DNA from: Novacetimonas pomaceti
GTDB lineage: Bacteria; Pseudomonadota; Alphaproteobacteria; Acetobacterales; Acetobacteraceae
Reading direction: 5' to 3'
Assembly (NCBI RefSeq): GCF_003207955.1
Contig: NZ_NOXG01000001.1
Span: 248,001 to 312,000 of the forward strand
Length of the DNA stretch: 64,000 nt
Shown: positions 50,710-61,286 of the stretch, in pieces
Layout: each line of letters opens with the position of its first letter
Numbering within the stretch: position 1 is the stretch's first letter
The notes under the pieces: generated by a model
Database searches by the model: none
What the model was told of the DNA's origin: nothing
What the model saw: only the letters and a program-made list of their open reading frames with translations
Program-made: the position numbers and the translations under genes

Positions 50710-53514
50710 TTAGCCGAACGCCCCGACATGGTGCATCACGCCCGTGCTGATTTCACGCACCAGCGCGAACAGGCGCTGCATGGGTTCGAATATTTCCGTA
50801 TATTCGCGGGTATAGGCGCCTTCATCGCGCGGGCCGTGCGGTTCATGGAAATCCAGGTCGAAGCTGCGATCGGCGCGATAGGGGAAAATCTGTTCCAGTT
50901 CCTTGAGGGCGCCGGGAATTTCCAGGCACAGGACCTTGGCCGTCAGCACGTCGCGGGTAAAGGCGTTGCGGGGCGCGAAATAGGGGATTTTCGTCGACAG
51001 CATCCATATCTGCTCGATCACCGCGATGCGGATGGCGTGCAGCAGCATCTCGTCCGCCTCCATCCGTGGGGCATTGGGCCATGCATTGCGTAACGCCAGA
51101 TGATCGGACTGGATCCGGCGGAACATGGATTGCGTGCTGGCCCAGAAATCCAGCCGCTCCAGCCCGTGCATCAGCGTCAGGCATGCCTCCTGACGTTTCG
51201 GGTCCTGCTGCGACGTGGCGCGCTGCAGCCACATGTCCGGATCCAGCAGCCGTATCACCCCGCGCAGGACGCCGTCACAGGAATGGGCCAGCGCATGGGC
51301 CGCGAAATCCAGCGCCCGGCGGAAACGCGGACTGTCGTTGAGGTAGCGTTCGAACGTGTCGGGATGGCGGGTCGCCGCCGTCCCCAGCCCCTGAAGCGTA
51401 TTGGCGCACCATGCCAGCTGCTGGAGGATGGCATTGTTGGGAATGGCGCGCAGCTGGCTGGGATGGCGGATGCGCGTGGTGATGGCTGCGGCATCGCTCT
51501 GCCGGGCGGAGGGACGCGATCCCGTCTTGTCGATCAGGGACGGCCCGAACGCGCCAAGCAGCGCGGCATAGCCGGGATCTTCCACCAGTCCCGTCATGCC
51601 GCGCGCGATGGTGGAAAAGAAATCGGCCGAAAAGTCCGGCTCGTCATAAACCGGGTCCTCGTCGATGGAGGTCGGGGCGAAAGCATGTTCCGCGATCACG
51701 CTGACCGTCGCATCGGCCAGTGGCTGCGTCCCGAACAGCAGGTAGCCATCGCCCCCCTGGAACGCCGTTTCCTCCCGCAGGCGGATGCCCGCCTGAAGGA
51801 AGCGCATGCGCGCGTGCGGCGGGGAGAGGTAGTCGAAACGTTCGGCAAGGCTATAGGGATGCGCGCCGCGCCCGATGCTTTCCCCATGCGTGTCGAACAG
51901 GATCACCTCCACGAAGGCAAGGTCCCACTGCCGCAGCAGGTCGCAGATCTTCAGCCGCAGGCGTTCGATCAGGTAGGTCGCGGCCAGCTGCCCCACGTAA
52001 CGCCCCGAATCGGAAAAGCCGAACTGCAGGCTCAGCTTGCGCGTGCGCTGCAGGTAGGCCCGCCAGTGCGGGGAGCGCAGGGCCTCCTCGATGACATGCT
52101 CGCCCTTTTCCAAAGCCTCCTGCGTTTCGAACAGGGGGGAGATCTCGATCATGTCCTCCACCCCCAGCAGGCGCGCCAGCCACAGCGCGGTCAGCAGGGT
52201 GTATCCGGTTTCCGTCTCCGCGATCAGGAAGCGGATGGGGGTGGTGCGGTCGATGTGATGCAGGATCTGGCGCACCGTCATCATCAGCCGTCCCGCCGTC
52301 GACTGTTCCACCAGCAGGGAACCGAAATCGATGTCGATGGGCTGCGTCGTGCCCAGCGCCTCGTCAATCTGGGCGATCAGGGCGCGGCGCTGCACATGGA
52401 TGTCGGGATTGTCGGTGATGCCAAGCCGCTGGCGCGCGACGTTATGCAGCTGCGTCGAATTGAGGCGGACATGCGTGTGCGCGGCCGACAGGCCATGCGC
52501 CATGAACCCCGCGCGCGCGATGGACAGCGTCATCTTGTCATCGGGAAGTGCCGCGTCGATGGCTTCCCCAAAGGCGGGAAGCAGTTCGTTGCTGCTGGTC
52601 AGGGCCTCATCGCGCCGGCCGATCAGGATGCCGGCGAAATCCGCGACCGCCTGCGGGTCAGGGCTGTCGGGGCAGGCCGCGATCTGTGCCTCCACCGCTT
52701 CGGCCGCGCGCGTCACGCGCTCCAGCAGGTCGTTCACGGGGGGCGAGGTGACGGATGCTATCTGCCCGCGCAGGCGCGTCAGCTGCATGTGCTTCATGCG
52801 CAGCCGCAGCCGCAGCGTGTCCCACCATCCGATATCCGTGCGGCCGTCCGTGTCGTATCCGACCCAGCTTGTCATGATGACCGGGCGCGGGATCAGCGTC
52901 ACCCACAGCTGCGGCCAGTGGGTCCGTGCCTCGGTCAGGAGGATGCGCGTCAGGCGGTCCAGCGCGTTGCGCCCGCGCAGGATGGCCTGTGTCGCGAGGG
53001 TGAATTCCTCGTCCAATGTGGGCGGCGCGGCGCGGCGGTGCGTCAGGAAGGCGGGGATGTCGGCGGGGGGCTGTTGCGGATTGTGCGTCGCCATGTCGGC
53101 AAGGCATTCGTAGACCGGGTTCGCCAGCGCGAAGGTCGGATGGGCGGTAAACACGGCGGCAAAGCGGCTGCGTTCGGTCGCGGCGCGGAACCGGGCGATG
53201 GGAACGGGGCTGTCATTGGGGTCCGGTTGCACGATTCGCCGCGCCACGTCGCGCATCCGCCCCTCGATCACGGCGTCATCCACCCCCCCGACATAGGCGG
53301 CGATGTGGCAGGCGCGATGGCCAAAGGCACGGTCGCGCAGCTGGCGCACCCATTCCTCCAGCGCGTCGATCGACAGCACGCCCCTGTCGATCTGCTGTCC
53401 GATGCTGCGTGCCAGCATCATGACGGGGTTGTCCGAAAGGGCCGGGATCGCCACCAGCTCCCTGGCCTGCTGCTGCAGCATGTCTGTCGCATGAGGGGCA
53501 GAGGCCTGAGACAT
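50710..53514 (-). CDS. Phosphoenolpyruvate-carboxylase homologue with altered active-site motifs
   Basis: About 934 residues, the right length for PEPC, with similarity along the whole chain (SPLFETQEAL, SQLRAIPNN). Key motifs differ. TAHPT keeps its His (about residue 125) but the following Glu is Phe. The FHGRGGxxGRGG loop reads FDTHGESIGRG, so its first His and Arg are Asp and His. YSDSxKDAG reads FSDSGRYVG (Lys to Arg). The C-terminal NTG is absent. GSRPSAR is conserved. It may be a diverged carboxylase or have lost the reaction. The ATG at 53514 has AGGA 8 bp upstream. Confidence 0.8.
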   Translation of the reverse strand: MSQASAPHATDMLQQQARELVAIPALSDNPVMMLARSIGQQIDRGVLSIDALEEWVRQLRDRAFGHRACHIAAYVGGVDDAVIEGRMRDVARRIVQPDPNDSPVPIARFRAATERSRFAAVFTAHPTFALANPVYECLADMATHNPQQPPADIPAFLTHRRAAPPTLDEEFTLATQAILRGRNALDRLTRILLTEARTHWPQLWVTLIPRPVIMTSWVGYDTDGRTDIGWWDTLRLRLRMKHMQLTRLRGQIASVTSPPVNDLLERVTRAAEAVEAQIAACPDSPDPQAVADFAGILIGRRDEALTSSNELLPAFGEAIDAALPDDKMTLSIARAGFMAHGLSAAHTHVRLNSTQLHNVARQRLGITDNPDIHVQRRALIAQIDEALGTTQPIDIDFGSLLVEQSTAGRLMMTVRQILHHIDRTTPIRFLIAETETGYTLLTALWLARLLGVEDMIEISPLFETQEALEKGEHVIEEALRSPHWRAYLQRTRKLSLQFGFSDSGRYVGQLAATYLIERLRLKICDLLRQWDLAFVEVILFDTHGESIGRGAHPYSLAERFDYLSPPHARMRFLQAGIRLREETAFQGGDGYLLFGTQPLADATVSVIAEHAFAPTSIDEDPVYDEPDFSADFFSTIARGMTGLVEDPGYAALLGAFGPSLIDKTGSRPSARQSDAAAITTRIRHPSQLRAIPNNAILQQLAWCANTLQGLGTAATRHPDTFERYLNDSPRFRRALDFAAHALAHSCDGVLRGVIRLLDPDMWLQRATSQQDPKRQEACLTLMHGLERLDFWASTQSMFRRIQSDHLALRNAWPNAPRMEADEMLLHAIRIAVIEQIWMLSTKIPYFAPRNAFTRDVLTAKVLCLEIPGALKELEQIFPYRADRSFDLDFHEPHGPRDEGAYTREYTEIFEPMQRLFALVREISTGVMHHVGAFG

Positions 53515-53665
53515 AATGAGGTCCTGTCGTGAAAATTGCATAATGTATTAGCGTCCCATGTTCGACACGGCTTCGCAATCGCCACGCGGTTGTGTTCACG
53601 TCTATTTGGACGATCCCCTGCCCGGCACCTTGGGGATGGAGACACACAATGGTATCAAAAGGTTC

Positions 53666-54961
53666 ATGAACAACATTCCACAGGCCGACAGGGATGCGTG
53701 GCGCGTCCTGCAACGTTACAAATGGTCGGCGACAGGGCTGTTGATCGGCATGGCCGGCCTGACGGTGGCGGGCTATGCCCTTCCGGCGTCGGGGGTGATG
53801 GCCGATCACGCGTGGCTCGACGTCCTGCGGTCGGGGGCGAAGGCGGGGGTGGTCGGGGGACTTGCGGACTGGTTCGCGGTCACCGCCCTGTTCCGCCGTC
53901 CCATGGGACTGCCCATCCCGCATACCGCCATCCTGCCGGCGCAGCAGGAACGCCTGGCCCAGGCGCTGGGGCGGTTCGTCTCCACCAATGTCTTTACCGA
54001 AAAGGACGTGGCGGCGGCGATGCAGCGCATCGACCTGCCCAGCGTGATCGGGGACATCCTGCAGGACCCCGAAACGGTGGCGACCGTAAACCGCGCGGTC
54101 ATCGGCGCGGTGCCCCATGTCCTTGACCGGCTGGAGGACGGGCGGGCCAGCAACGCGATCTCGCGCCTGATCCCCAGCCTGCTGGGGGGGGAGGAAATCG
54201 CCCCGATCGTGATCCGCAGCATGCGCGCGCTGGTCGACGGCGACCGCCATCAGGAGGTCCTGTCCTTCCTGCTGCTGCGCCTCAAGGAAGGGCTGAAATC
54301 CAAGGAGCAGTCGCTGCGCCAGATGATCGAGGAGCGGGTGCGCGAACAGGGGGGGCGCCTGCTGGGATGGGCGATCGGCGGTTCCATCGCGACGAAGGTC
54401 CTGACCGCGGCGAGCGAGGAGCTCGATCGCATCGACCCGCAGAACTCCGACCTGCGCGAGGGGTTCACCACCTGGGTCCGTTCGGAGATCGACCGGATCG
54501 AGCAGGACCCGCAACGCCGGCGGGAACTGACGGGCACGATCATGGGCGTCCTGTCGCATGACAGCATCCGGGGATGGAGCGGCGACGTCTGGCACCGCCT
54601 GCGCCGGGTCATAGAAACCGATGTCGCGCGCGGAGAGGAGGGCTGGACCGCCTCCATCGTGCGCGACGCGCTGCACCGCCTGGCGGAACAGATGTACCAC
54701 GATCCCCAGATGCGCCAGCGCGTGACCGGCACGGCCCAGCGCATGGTCAATGGCAGCCTGCCGTTCCTGCGTGACAGCATGTCACGTTTTATTGCTTCGG
54801 TTGTGGCGGGGTGGGACGCAAACGCCCTCAGCGACCGGCTGGAACTGCGCGTTGGGCGCGATCTGCAGTATGTACGCTTTAACGGAACGCTGGTCGGGTT
54901 TCTGGCCGGATGCGGCCTGTCCGTGTTACTACAACTGATATTCGGCACCGGCATCGGATAG
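53666..54961 (+). CDS. DUF445 family membrane protein
   Basis: About 431 residues. Helices at about 20-40 (WSATGLLIGMAGLTVAGYAL) and the extreme C-terminus (FLAGCGLSVLLQLIFG) frame a large soluble middle: GGLADWFAVTALFRRPMGLPIPHTAILP and LGRFVSTNVFTEKDV are diagnostic of DUF445 (YjiN-like). Function unknown. Divergent from the PEPC homologue. An ATG at 53636 is an alternative start. Confidence 0.85.
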   Translation: MNNIPQADRDAWRVLQRYKWSATGLLIGMAGLTVAGYALPASGVMADHAWLDVLRSGAKAGVVGGLADWFAVTALFRRPMGLPIPHTAILPAQQERLAQALGRFVSTNVFTEKDVAAAMQRIDLPSVIGDILQDPETVATVNRAVIGAVPHVLDRLEDGRASNAISRLIPSLLGGEEIAPIVIRSMRALVDGDRHQEVLSFLLLRLKEGLKSKEQSLRQMIEERVREQGGRLLGWAIGGSIATKVLTAASEELDRIDPQNSDLREGFTTWVRSEIDRIEQDPQRRRELTGTIMGVLSHDSIRGWSGDVWHRLRRVIETDVARGEEGWTASIVRDALHRLAEQMYHDPQMRQRVTGTAQRMVNGSLPFLRDSMSRFIASVVAGWDANALSDRLELRVGRDLQYVRFNGTLVGFLAGCGLSVLLQLIFGTGIG

Positions 54962-55020
54962 GAAACGCATCATGGCGTGGCAAATGAACTTGACGAACCG
55001 CGATGGGTGCCTCATCTGGA

Positions 55021-55069
55021 ACTGAGTAAATCAGTACCAGTCTGGTCCATTTATGGACCGTGCCGGTAC
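55021..55069 (+). promoter_or_regulatory. Nested inverted repeats before the suf regulator, candidate operator
   Basis: Four palindromes fall within 50 bp: ACTGA-GTAAA-TCAGT (55021-55035), ACCA-GTC-TGGT (55036-55046), GGTCCAT-TT-ATGGACC (55044-55059), and outer arms GTACC/GGTAC (55034-55038, 55065-55069). They end about 12 bp before the regulator's ATG. IscR-like proteins usually repress their own operon, so these are likely regulator sites. Confidence 0.5.
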
Positions 55070-55080
55070 GGGGGAGCAGA

Positions 55081-55539
55081 ATGCTGAAACTTTCAAAGCT
55101 GACCGATTATGCCGTCGTGGCGCTGGTCCGTCTTGGACAGAAAGAGGAAGTCACGACCTCGCCCGTGCTGTCGCGTTCCACCGGCATTCCCGAACCGACC
55201 ATCGCCAAGGTCCTGAAGGTGTTGGCCGCGCAGGGGATCGTCATTTCGCAGCGTGGTGCGCGGGGGGGATACCGTCTTGCCCGGCCGCTGGACAAGATAT
55301 CGGTCGCGGCCGTTATACAGGCGATCGACGGGCCGATCTCGCTTACGACATGCGTGGATGGCGGCGAATGCGACGCGCGTTCGACATGCGGGCTGGTGGG
55401 GCAGTGGGACGCGGTCAACAGCGCCATCCTGGGCGCCCTGTCGGCCATTTCCCTGTCCGACATGCAGAACCATACCGTGACACCCCGGCGGGACCCCGGT
55501 TCCCCGTCCGCGGCCCTCGGCCCCCTGGCCACGGCCTGA
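55081..55539 (+). CDS. Rrf2/IscR-family regulator of the SUF system
   Basis: 152 residues. Winged helix (about 1-80): KLSKLTDYAVVALVRLGQKEE, SRSTGIPEPTIAKVLKVLAAQGIVISQRGARGGYRLAR. A C-x5-C-x5-C cluster (CVDGGECDARSTC) matches the [2Fe-2S] ligands of IscR, so it probably senses Fe-S status. Heads the suf operon; sufB starts 16 bp after its stop. Start at 55081 follows GGGGAGCAGA. Confidence 0.92.
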   Translation: MLKLSKLTDYAVVALVRLGQKEEVTTSPVLSRSTGIPEPTIAKVLKVLAAQGIVISQRGARGGYRLARPLDKISVAAVIQAIDGPISLTTCVDGGECDARSTCGLVGQWDAVNSAILGALSAISLSDMQNHTVTPRRDPGSPSAALGPLATA

Positions 55540-55555
55540 AGGAGGAGTTGAAGAC

Positions 55556-57046
55556 ATGCCAGCAGTTGCCGAGACCCGCAAGACCGTCGAGACGCTGGGC
55601 CAGAACACCTACAAATGGGGGTTCGAGACCGATATCGAGATGGATATCGCCCCCAAGGGCCTGAATGAAGACATCATCCGGCTGATTTCCACCCGCAAGA
55701 ACGAGCCGGAATGGATGCTGCAATGGCGGCTGAAGGCCTATCATTCATGGCTGGAAATGCGTGAGCCGACATGGGCGAAGGTCCATCACCCACCCATCGA
55801 TTACCAGGACGTGCATTACTACGCCGCGCCGAAGAAGAAGCCGGGCCCGAAATCGCTGGAGGAGGTCGACCCCGAACTCCTGCGTACGTACGAAAAGCTG
55901 GGCATCCCGCTGCATGAACAGGCCCTGCTGGCTGGCGTGGAGATCCCGGAAGGGGAGGAAGCCCGCCCGCCGGTGGCGGTTGACGCGGTGTTCGACAGCG
56001 TGTCGGTCGCGACGACCTTCCGCAAGACCCTGTCCGAGGCCGGCGTGATCTTCTGCCCCATTTCGGAGGCCGTGCAGGAACATCCCGAACTGGTGCGCAA
56101 GTATCTCGGCTCCGTCGTGCCGGTGACCGACAATTTCTATGCCGCGCTGAACGCCGCCGTCTTTACCGACGGGTCGTTCGTGTACGTGCCGAAGGGCGTG
56201 CGCTGCCCGATGGAGCTTTCGACCTATTTCCGCATCAATGCCCGCAATACCGGACAGTTCGAGCGCACCCTGATCGTGGTGGAGGACGGGGCATCCGTTT
56301 CCTATCTGGAGGGCTGCACCGCGCCGATGCGTGACGAGAACCAGCTCCATGCCGCCGTGGTCGAACTGGTGGCGATGGAGGATGCGTCGATCAAGTATTC
56401 CACGGTCCAGAACTGGTATCCGGGGGATGAGAACGGACGCGGTGGCATCTACAACTTTGTCACCAAGCGCGGGGCATGCCGTGGCGCGCGGTCCAAGATT
56501 TCGTGGACGCAGGTGGAAACCGGCTCCGCCATCACATGGAAATACCCCTCGTGCATCCTGCAGGGCGAAGGCTCGGTCGGGGAGTTCTATTCCGTGGCGG
56601 TGACGAACAACCACCAGCAGGCGGACACGGGCACGAAGATGATCCATATCGGGCGCAACACGCGTTCGACGATCATCGCCAAGACCATCAGCGCGGGACA
56701 GTCCGACAGCACCTATCGCGGGCTGGTGCGCATGATGCCCAAGGCATCGGGCGGGCGTAACTTCACGCAGTGCGACAGCCTGCTGATCGGTGACCGGTGC
56801 GGGGCGCATACCGTGCCCTATATCGAAAGCCGCAACATGTCCGCCAGCATCGAACATGAAGCGACCACATCCAAGATTTCCGAGGACCAGCTGTTTTACT
56901 GCCGCCAGCGCGGCCTGTCGGAAGAAGATGCCGTTGGCCTGATCGTCAACGGATTCTGCAAGGATGTGCTCAAGGAACTGCCGATGGAATTCGCGGTGGA
57001 AGCGCAGAAGCTTCTGCAGATCAGCCTTGAAGGCAGCGTCGGTTGA
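55556..57046 (+). CDS. sufB: SUF assembly scaffold subunit SufB
   Basis: 496 residues. With SufC and SufD forms the Fe-S cluster scaffold. Seen: EPEWMLQWRLKAYHSWLEM, the beta-helix core (DGASVSYLEGCTAPMRDENQLHAAVVEL, YSTVQNWYPGDENGRGGIYNFVTKRG) and SIEHEATTSKISEDQLFYCRQRGLSEEDAVGLIVNGFCKDV. Strong GGAGGAG ribosome site. Confidence 0.97.
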   Translation: MPAVAETRKTVETLGQNTYKWGFETDIEMDIAPKGLNEDIIRLISTRKNEPEWMLQWRLKAYHSWLEMREPTWAKVHHPPIDYQDVHYYAAPKKKPGPKSLEEVDPELLRTYEKLGIPLHEQALLAGVEIPEGEEARPPVAVDAVFDSVSVATTFRKTLSEAGVIFCPISEAVQEHPELVRKYLGSVVPVTDNFYAALNAAVFTDGSFVYVPKGVRCPMELSTYFRINARNTGQFERTLIVVEDGASVSYLEGCTAPMRDENQLHAAVVELVAMEDASIKYSTVQNWYPGDENGRGGIYNFVTKRGACRGARSKISWTQVETGSAITWKYPSCILQGEGSVGEFYSVAVTNNHQQADTGTKMIHIGRNTRSTIIAKTISAGQSDSTYRGLVRMMPKASGGRNFTQCDSLLIGDRCGAHTVPYIESRNMSASIEHEATTSKISEDQLFYCRQRGLSEEDAVGLIVNGFCKDVLKELPMEFAVEAQKLLQISLEGSVG

Positions 57047-57061
57047 ACAGGGATTAGAGAC

Positions 57062-57831
<770 letters not shown>

Positions 57832-57835
<4 letters not shown>

Positions 57836-59103
57836 ACGCCATCGCACCGGTCGGGATCAGCGCGGCAGCCTTCCTTGGCCGGGGGAAGCACGATACGCCC
57901 GAACGCCGTGCCGCGGCGGACTTCCTGACGCAGGCGGGCCTGCCCCGCGCGGGGGTGGAGGCATGGAAATATACCTCCCTGCGCGCGCTGGCGGACGTGC
58001 CTTACGCCACGCCGCCCGCGCAGGTGGACGCGGCGGAGGTCGCGCGCCTGCTGGCGATGGTGGAAACCGTCTCCGGACTGGGGGACGGGGCGGGGCGCGT
58101 CGTCCTTGTCAACGGGCGTTTCGACGCGGCGCTGTCGCGCCTGCCCGATGGCGTGCGGGTCGGGACCTTCGCGGCGGATCCCGTCTTCGCCGACTGGATC
58201 GATCCGCGTGGCGATGTCGGCACCGCGCTCAATACCCTGATGGCCGAGGATGGCGTCAGCCTGCATGTGGACGCGGGCGTGGATGCGGGGACGATGCTGC
58301 TGGTCAGCATTGGCGCAAGCCACGATGATGCACCCATCTCGTTCCATCCGCGCCATCGCATGACGCTGGCCCATGGTGCCCGCCTTGCGGTGCTGGAGGC
58401 CACGGTCGGCACCGGCAATTACCTGCATAATCCCGTGTTCGAGGTTGATGTGGCCGACAGCGCGCACCTGACCCATGCCCGCCTGCAGGCGGAAGGGGAA
58501 AAGGCGTCGCAGATCGCGGTGACCCATGCGCGGGTGGCCTCGAGCGGCCTGTACGACAGTTTCAACCTGACGCTTGGCGCGGTGCTGAGCCGCCATGAGG
58601 TCCATGCCGCCCTGACGGGCGAACGTGCCTGCGTGCATGTCAACGGGGCGCAGCTGCTCGACGGGCGCCAGCATGGCGACCTGAGCAGCGTCATCACCCA
58701 TGCGGCGCCGGGCTGCGTGTCGCGCCAGACGGTCAAGAACGTGCTGGCGGGCCATGCGCGCGGGGTGTTCCAGGGCAAGATCCATGTCGAACGCATTGCG
58801 CAGCAGACCGATGGCTACCAGATGAATCAGGCGCTTCTGCTGTCGGATACGGCGGAAATCGACGCCAAGCCCGAACTTGAGATCTATGCCGATGACGTCA
58901 AGTGCAGCCACGGCGCCACGGTTGGGGCGATCGACCCCGATCAGCTTTTCTATCTGCGCAGTCGCGGCATCGCGCTGGCGGATGCACGTTCGATGCTGAT
59001 CCGTGCCTTCCTGCATGATGTGGTGCATCTGCTGGAGGATACGCGACTGCGCGACAGTCTCGACCTTGCTGTCGAGGCATGGTGGAACCAGAGGAACGCG
59101 TAA
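57832..59103 (+). CDS. sufD: SUF scaffold subunit SufD
   Basis: 423 residues. Seen: GVEAWKYTSLRAL, the beta-helix middle, then SHHEVHA-like RHEVHAALTGERACVHVNGAQLLDG and KPELEIYADDVKCSHGATVGAIDPDQLFYLRSRGI, the SufD C-terminal signature. GTG start overlaps sufC (GTGA); stop overlaps sufS (TAATG). Confidence 0.96.
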
Positions 59104-60359
59104 TGGACAAGACCCTCGTGCAGACACGGACGGTGGATGCGGCCGAGGCCCTGCGGCATCTCCGCGCCGATTTCCCGATCCTGTCGCAGCAGGTGCATGG
59201 CAAGCCGCTCGTCTTCCTCGACAGCGCGGCGTCGGCGCAGAAACCGCGACAGGTCATCGACACGATGGCCGACACGATGCGCACCCAGTACGCCAACATC
59301 CATCGCGGCCTGTACTGGATGAGCGAACGCACGACCGAGGCGTACGAGGCGGTGCGCGATCAGGTCGCGGCCTTCATCAATGCCGCCGGGCGCGAGGAAA
59401 TCGTCTTTACCCGCAACAGCACGGAGGCCATCAACCTCGTCGCGCACTCCTACGGTTCGCTGCTGAAACCGGGGCAGGCCGTCGTGATTTCCGAAATGGA
59501 ACATCACGCCAACCTCGTGCCGTGGCAGATGCTGCGTGACCGCGCCGGGATCGAACTGCGCGTCGCCGCCGTGACCGACAGTGGCGAACTGGACATGGAC
59601 TCGCTTGCCGGCCTGCTGGCGGACGGGAATGTCGCGCTGGTGGCGATCACCCACATGTCCAATGTCCTGGGCACCATCACCGATGCCCGCGCCATCGCGG
59701 ACATGGCGCATGCGGCCGGCGCGCGGGTGCTGTTTGACGGCAGCCAGCTTGCGGTGCACCGCCGGGTGGACGTGCAGGCGCTGGGGGCGGATTTCTATGT
59801 CGTGACCGGGCACAAGCTGTACGGCCCGACGGGGGTCGGGTTCCTGTGGGCGCGGCGGGACATCCTGGAACAGATGCCGCCGTTCATGGGCGGGGGGGAC
59901 ATGATTTCCTCCGTCTCCTTCGAACGTTCCACATGGGCGCCTGTCCCGCACAAGTTCGAGGCCGGGACCCCCGCGATCGTGGAGGTCATCGGCCTGGGTG
60001 CGGCCCTGACCTATATCGAATCCATCGGCTTTGACGCGATCGGCGCGCATGAGGCGGCGCTGACGGAACATGCGCTGGCGCGGCTGACGCAGGTGCCCGG
60101 CCTGAACCTTGTGGGGACCGCGCGTGATAGGGGCGGGGTGATTTCCTTTACGATGGATGATGTCCATCCCCACGATATCGCGACCCTGCTGGACCGTAAT
60201 GGCATCGCGGTGCGGGCGGGACATCACTGTGCCGAGCCACTGATGCGCCGCCTGGGGCTGAGTGCGACGGCACGGGCGAGCTTCGGGATCTACACTACGC
60301 GTGAGGAAATAGATTTCCTTGCGCAGACCCTTGAACAGATTCGTAAGTTCTTTGTGTAA
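59103..60359 (+). CDS. sufS: Cysteine desulfurase SufS
   Basis: 418 residues. PLP enzyme supplying sulfur from cysteine. PLP Lys in VVTGHKLYGPTGVGFLW, catalytic Cys in RAGHHCAEPLMRRLGL, plus FLDSAASAQKPRQVI and SEMEHHANLVPWQ. ATG lies in the sufD stop overlap; the upstream in-frame GTG at 59079 is unlikely. Confidence 0.96.
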   Translation: MDKTLVQTRTVDAAEALRHLRADFPILSQQVHGKPLVFLDSAASAQKPRQVIDTMADTMRTQYANIHRGLYWMSERTTEAYEAVRDQVAAFINAAGREEIVFTRNSTEAINLVAHSYGSLLKPGQAVVISEMEHHANLVPWQMLRDRAGIELRVAAVTDSGELDMDSLAGLLADGNVALVAITHMSNVLGTITDARAIADMAHAAGARVLFDGSQLAVHRRVDVQALGADFYVVTGHKLYGPTGVGFLWARRDILEQMPPFMGGGDMISSVSFERSTWAPVPHKFEAGTPAIVEVIGLGAALTYIESIGFDAIGAHEAALTEHALARLTQVPGLNLVGTARDRGGVISFTMDDVHPHDIATLLDRNGIAVRAGHHCAEPLMRRLGLSATARASFGIYTTREEIDFLAQTLEQIRKFFV

Positions 60360-60366
60360 GAACGCG

Positions 60367-60795
60367 ATGGAGCAGGGGGATCTTTATCGTCGTCTTGTGG
60401 TGGAGCGCGCGCGCGATCCCCTGTTCGCGGGACAGGTCGCGGATGCGCAGGCGCAGGGCGAGGGGACGAATCCCCTGTGTGGCGACCGGGTGCGGCTGAC
60501 GGCGTCCATGACGCCTGCGGGTCATATCGACAGCATCCGCCATGAAACCCGTGGATGCGCGATCTGCGCGGCGTCGGCGGACCTGATGGCGGAACATGTC
60601 GCCGGATATGACGCGCAGCAGGTGGCGGCCCTGTCCGAGGTGTTCGAAAGGATGCTGAAGACCGGGGAACCCGAAGCCGGGACAGGCGAACTGGCGGTTT
60701 TCGCGCCCCTGCACCAGCATCGTTCGCGCATCCGTTGCGCAACGCTGCCGTGGACCGCGCTGAGTGCGATGCTGAATGATTTGAAAGACAGGTAA
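60367..60795 (+). CDS. sufU: SufU-like Fe-S assembly protein
   Basis: 142 residues, NifU N-terminal fold. Conserved positions: NPLCGDR (Cys and Asp), GCAICAAS and RIRCATLPW. SufU passes sulfur from SufS, taking the place of SufE, which is absent here. It starts 8 bp after sufS. The ATG at 60367 avoids the frame that overlaps sufS. Confidence 0.92.
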   Translation: MEQGDLYRRLVVERARDPLFAGQVADAQAQGEGTNPLCGDRVRLTASMTPAGHIDSIRHETRGCAICAASADLMAEHVAGYDAQQVAALSEVFERMLKTGEPEAGTGELAVFAPLHQHRSRIRCATLPWTALSAMLNDLKDR

Positions 60796-60801
60796 AGCGT
60801 C

Positions 60802-61269
60802 ATGGAAGTGAAATCCGACGATACGCGACCCGCATCCGGGCGGGAGGGGGCAGTGGAAAAGGCCTCCTTTTCCCTTGAGGACGGACATGCCGCCGCCCCG
60901 GAAGGAGAGGCCCTTTCGGTCTGGACCCCCGATGGCGCGCAGCCTACGGCGCCCGCGGGCGAGGGCATCGTGTCCGAAGATGCGGTGATCGAGGCCATCG
61001 CGACTGTCTATGATCCGGAAATTCCGGTTAACATCTATGAACTCGGGCTGATTTACGCGATCGACCTGCATGATGATGGCAGCGTCAAGATTGAAATGAC
61101 GCTGACCGCCCCCAACTGTCCCAGTGCGCAGGAACTTCCCGCGCAGGTGAAGGAAGCCGTGGAAAAGATCGACACGGTGACCTCGGCCACCGTCGAAATC
61201 GTGTGGGAGCCGCCATGGGACATGTCGCGCATGAGCGAGGATGCCCGCCTGACCCTGAACATGTTCTGA
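60802..61269 (+). CDS. sufT: SufT-like DUF59 protein
   Basis: 155 residues. About 55 variable N-terminal residues, then the DUF59/MIP18 domain: DAVIEAIATVYDPEIPVNIYELGLIYAIDL, MTLTAPNCPSAQELPAQVKEAV and VEIVWEPPWDMSRMSEDARLTLNMF, the Fe-S assembly accessory type. Follows sufU by 6 bp. Confidence 0.92.
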   Translation: MEVKSDDTRPASGREGAVEKASFSLEDGHAAAPEGEALSVWTPDGAQPTAPAGEGIVSEDAVIEAIATVYDPEIPVNIYELGLIYAIDLHDDGSVKIEMTLTAPNCPSAQELPAQVKEAVEKIDTVTSATVEIVWEPPWDMSRMSEDARLTLNMF

Positions 61270-61286
61270 CCCGCAGGGATATAGTG

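Noticed and set aside
51100..53532. 810-codon plus-strand frame
   Set aside because: Antisense to the PEPC homologue; Arg/Gln/His-rich shadow without motifs.
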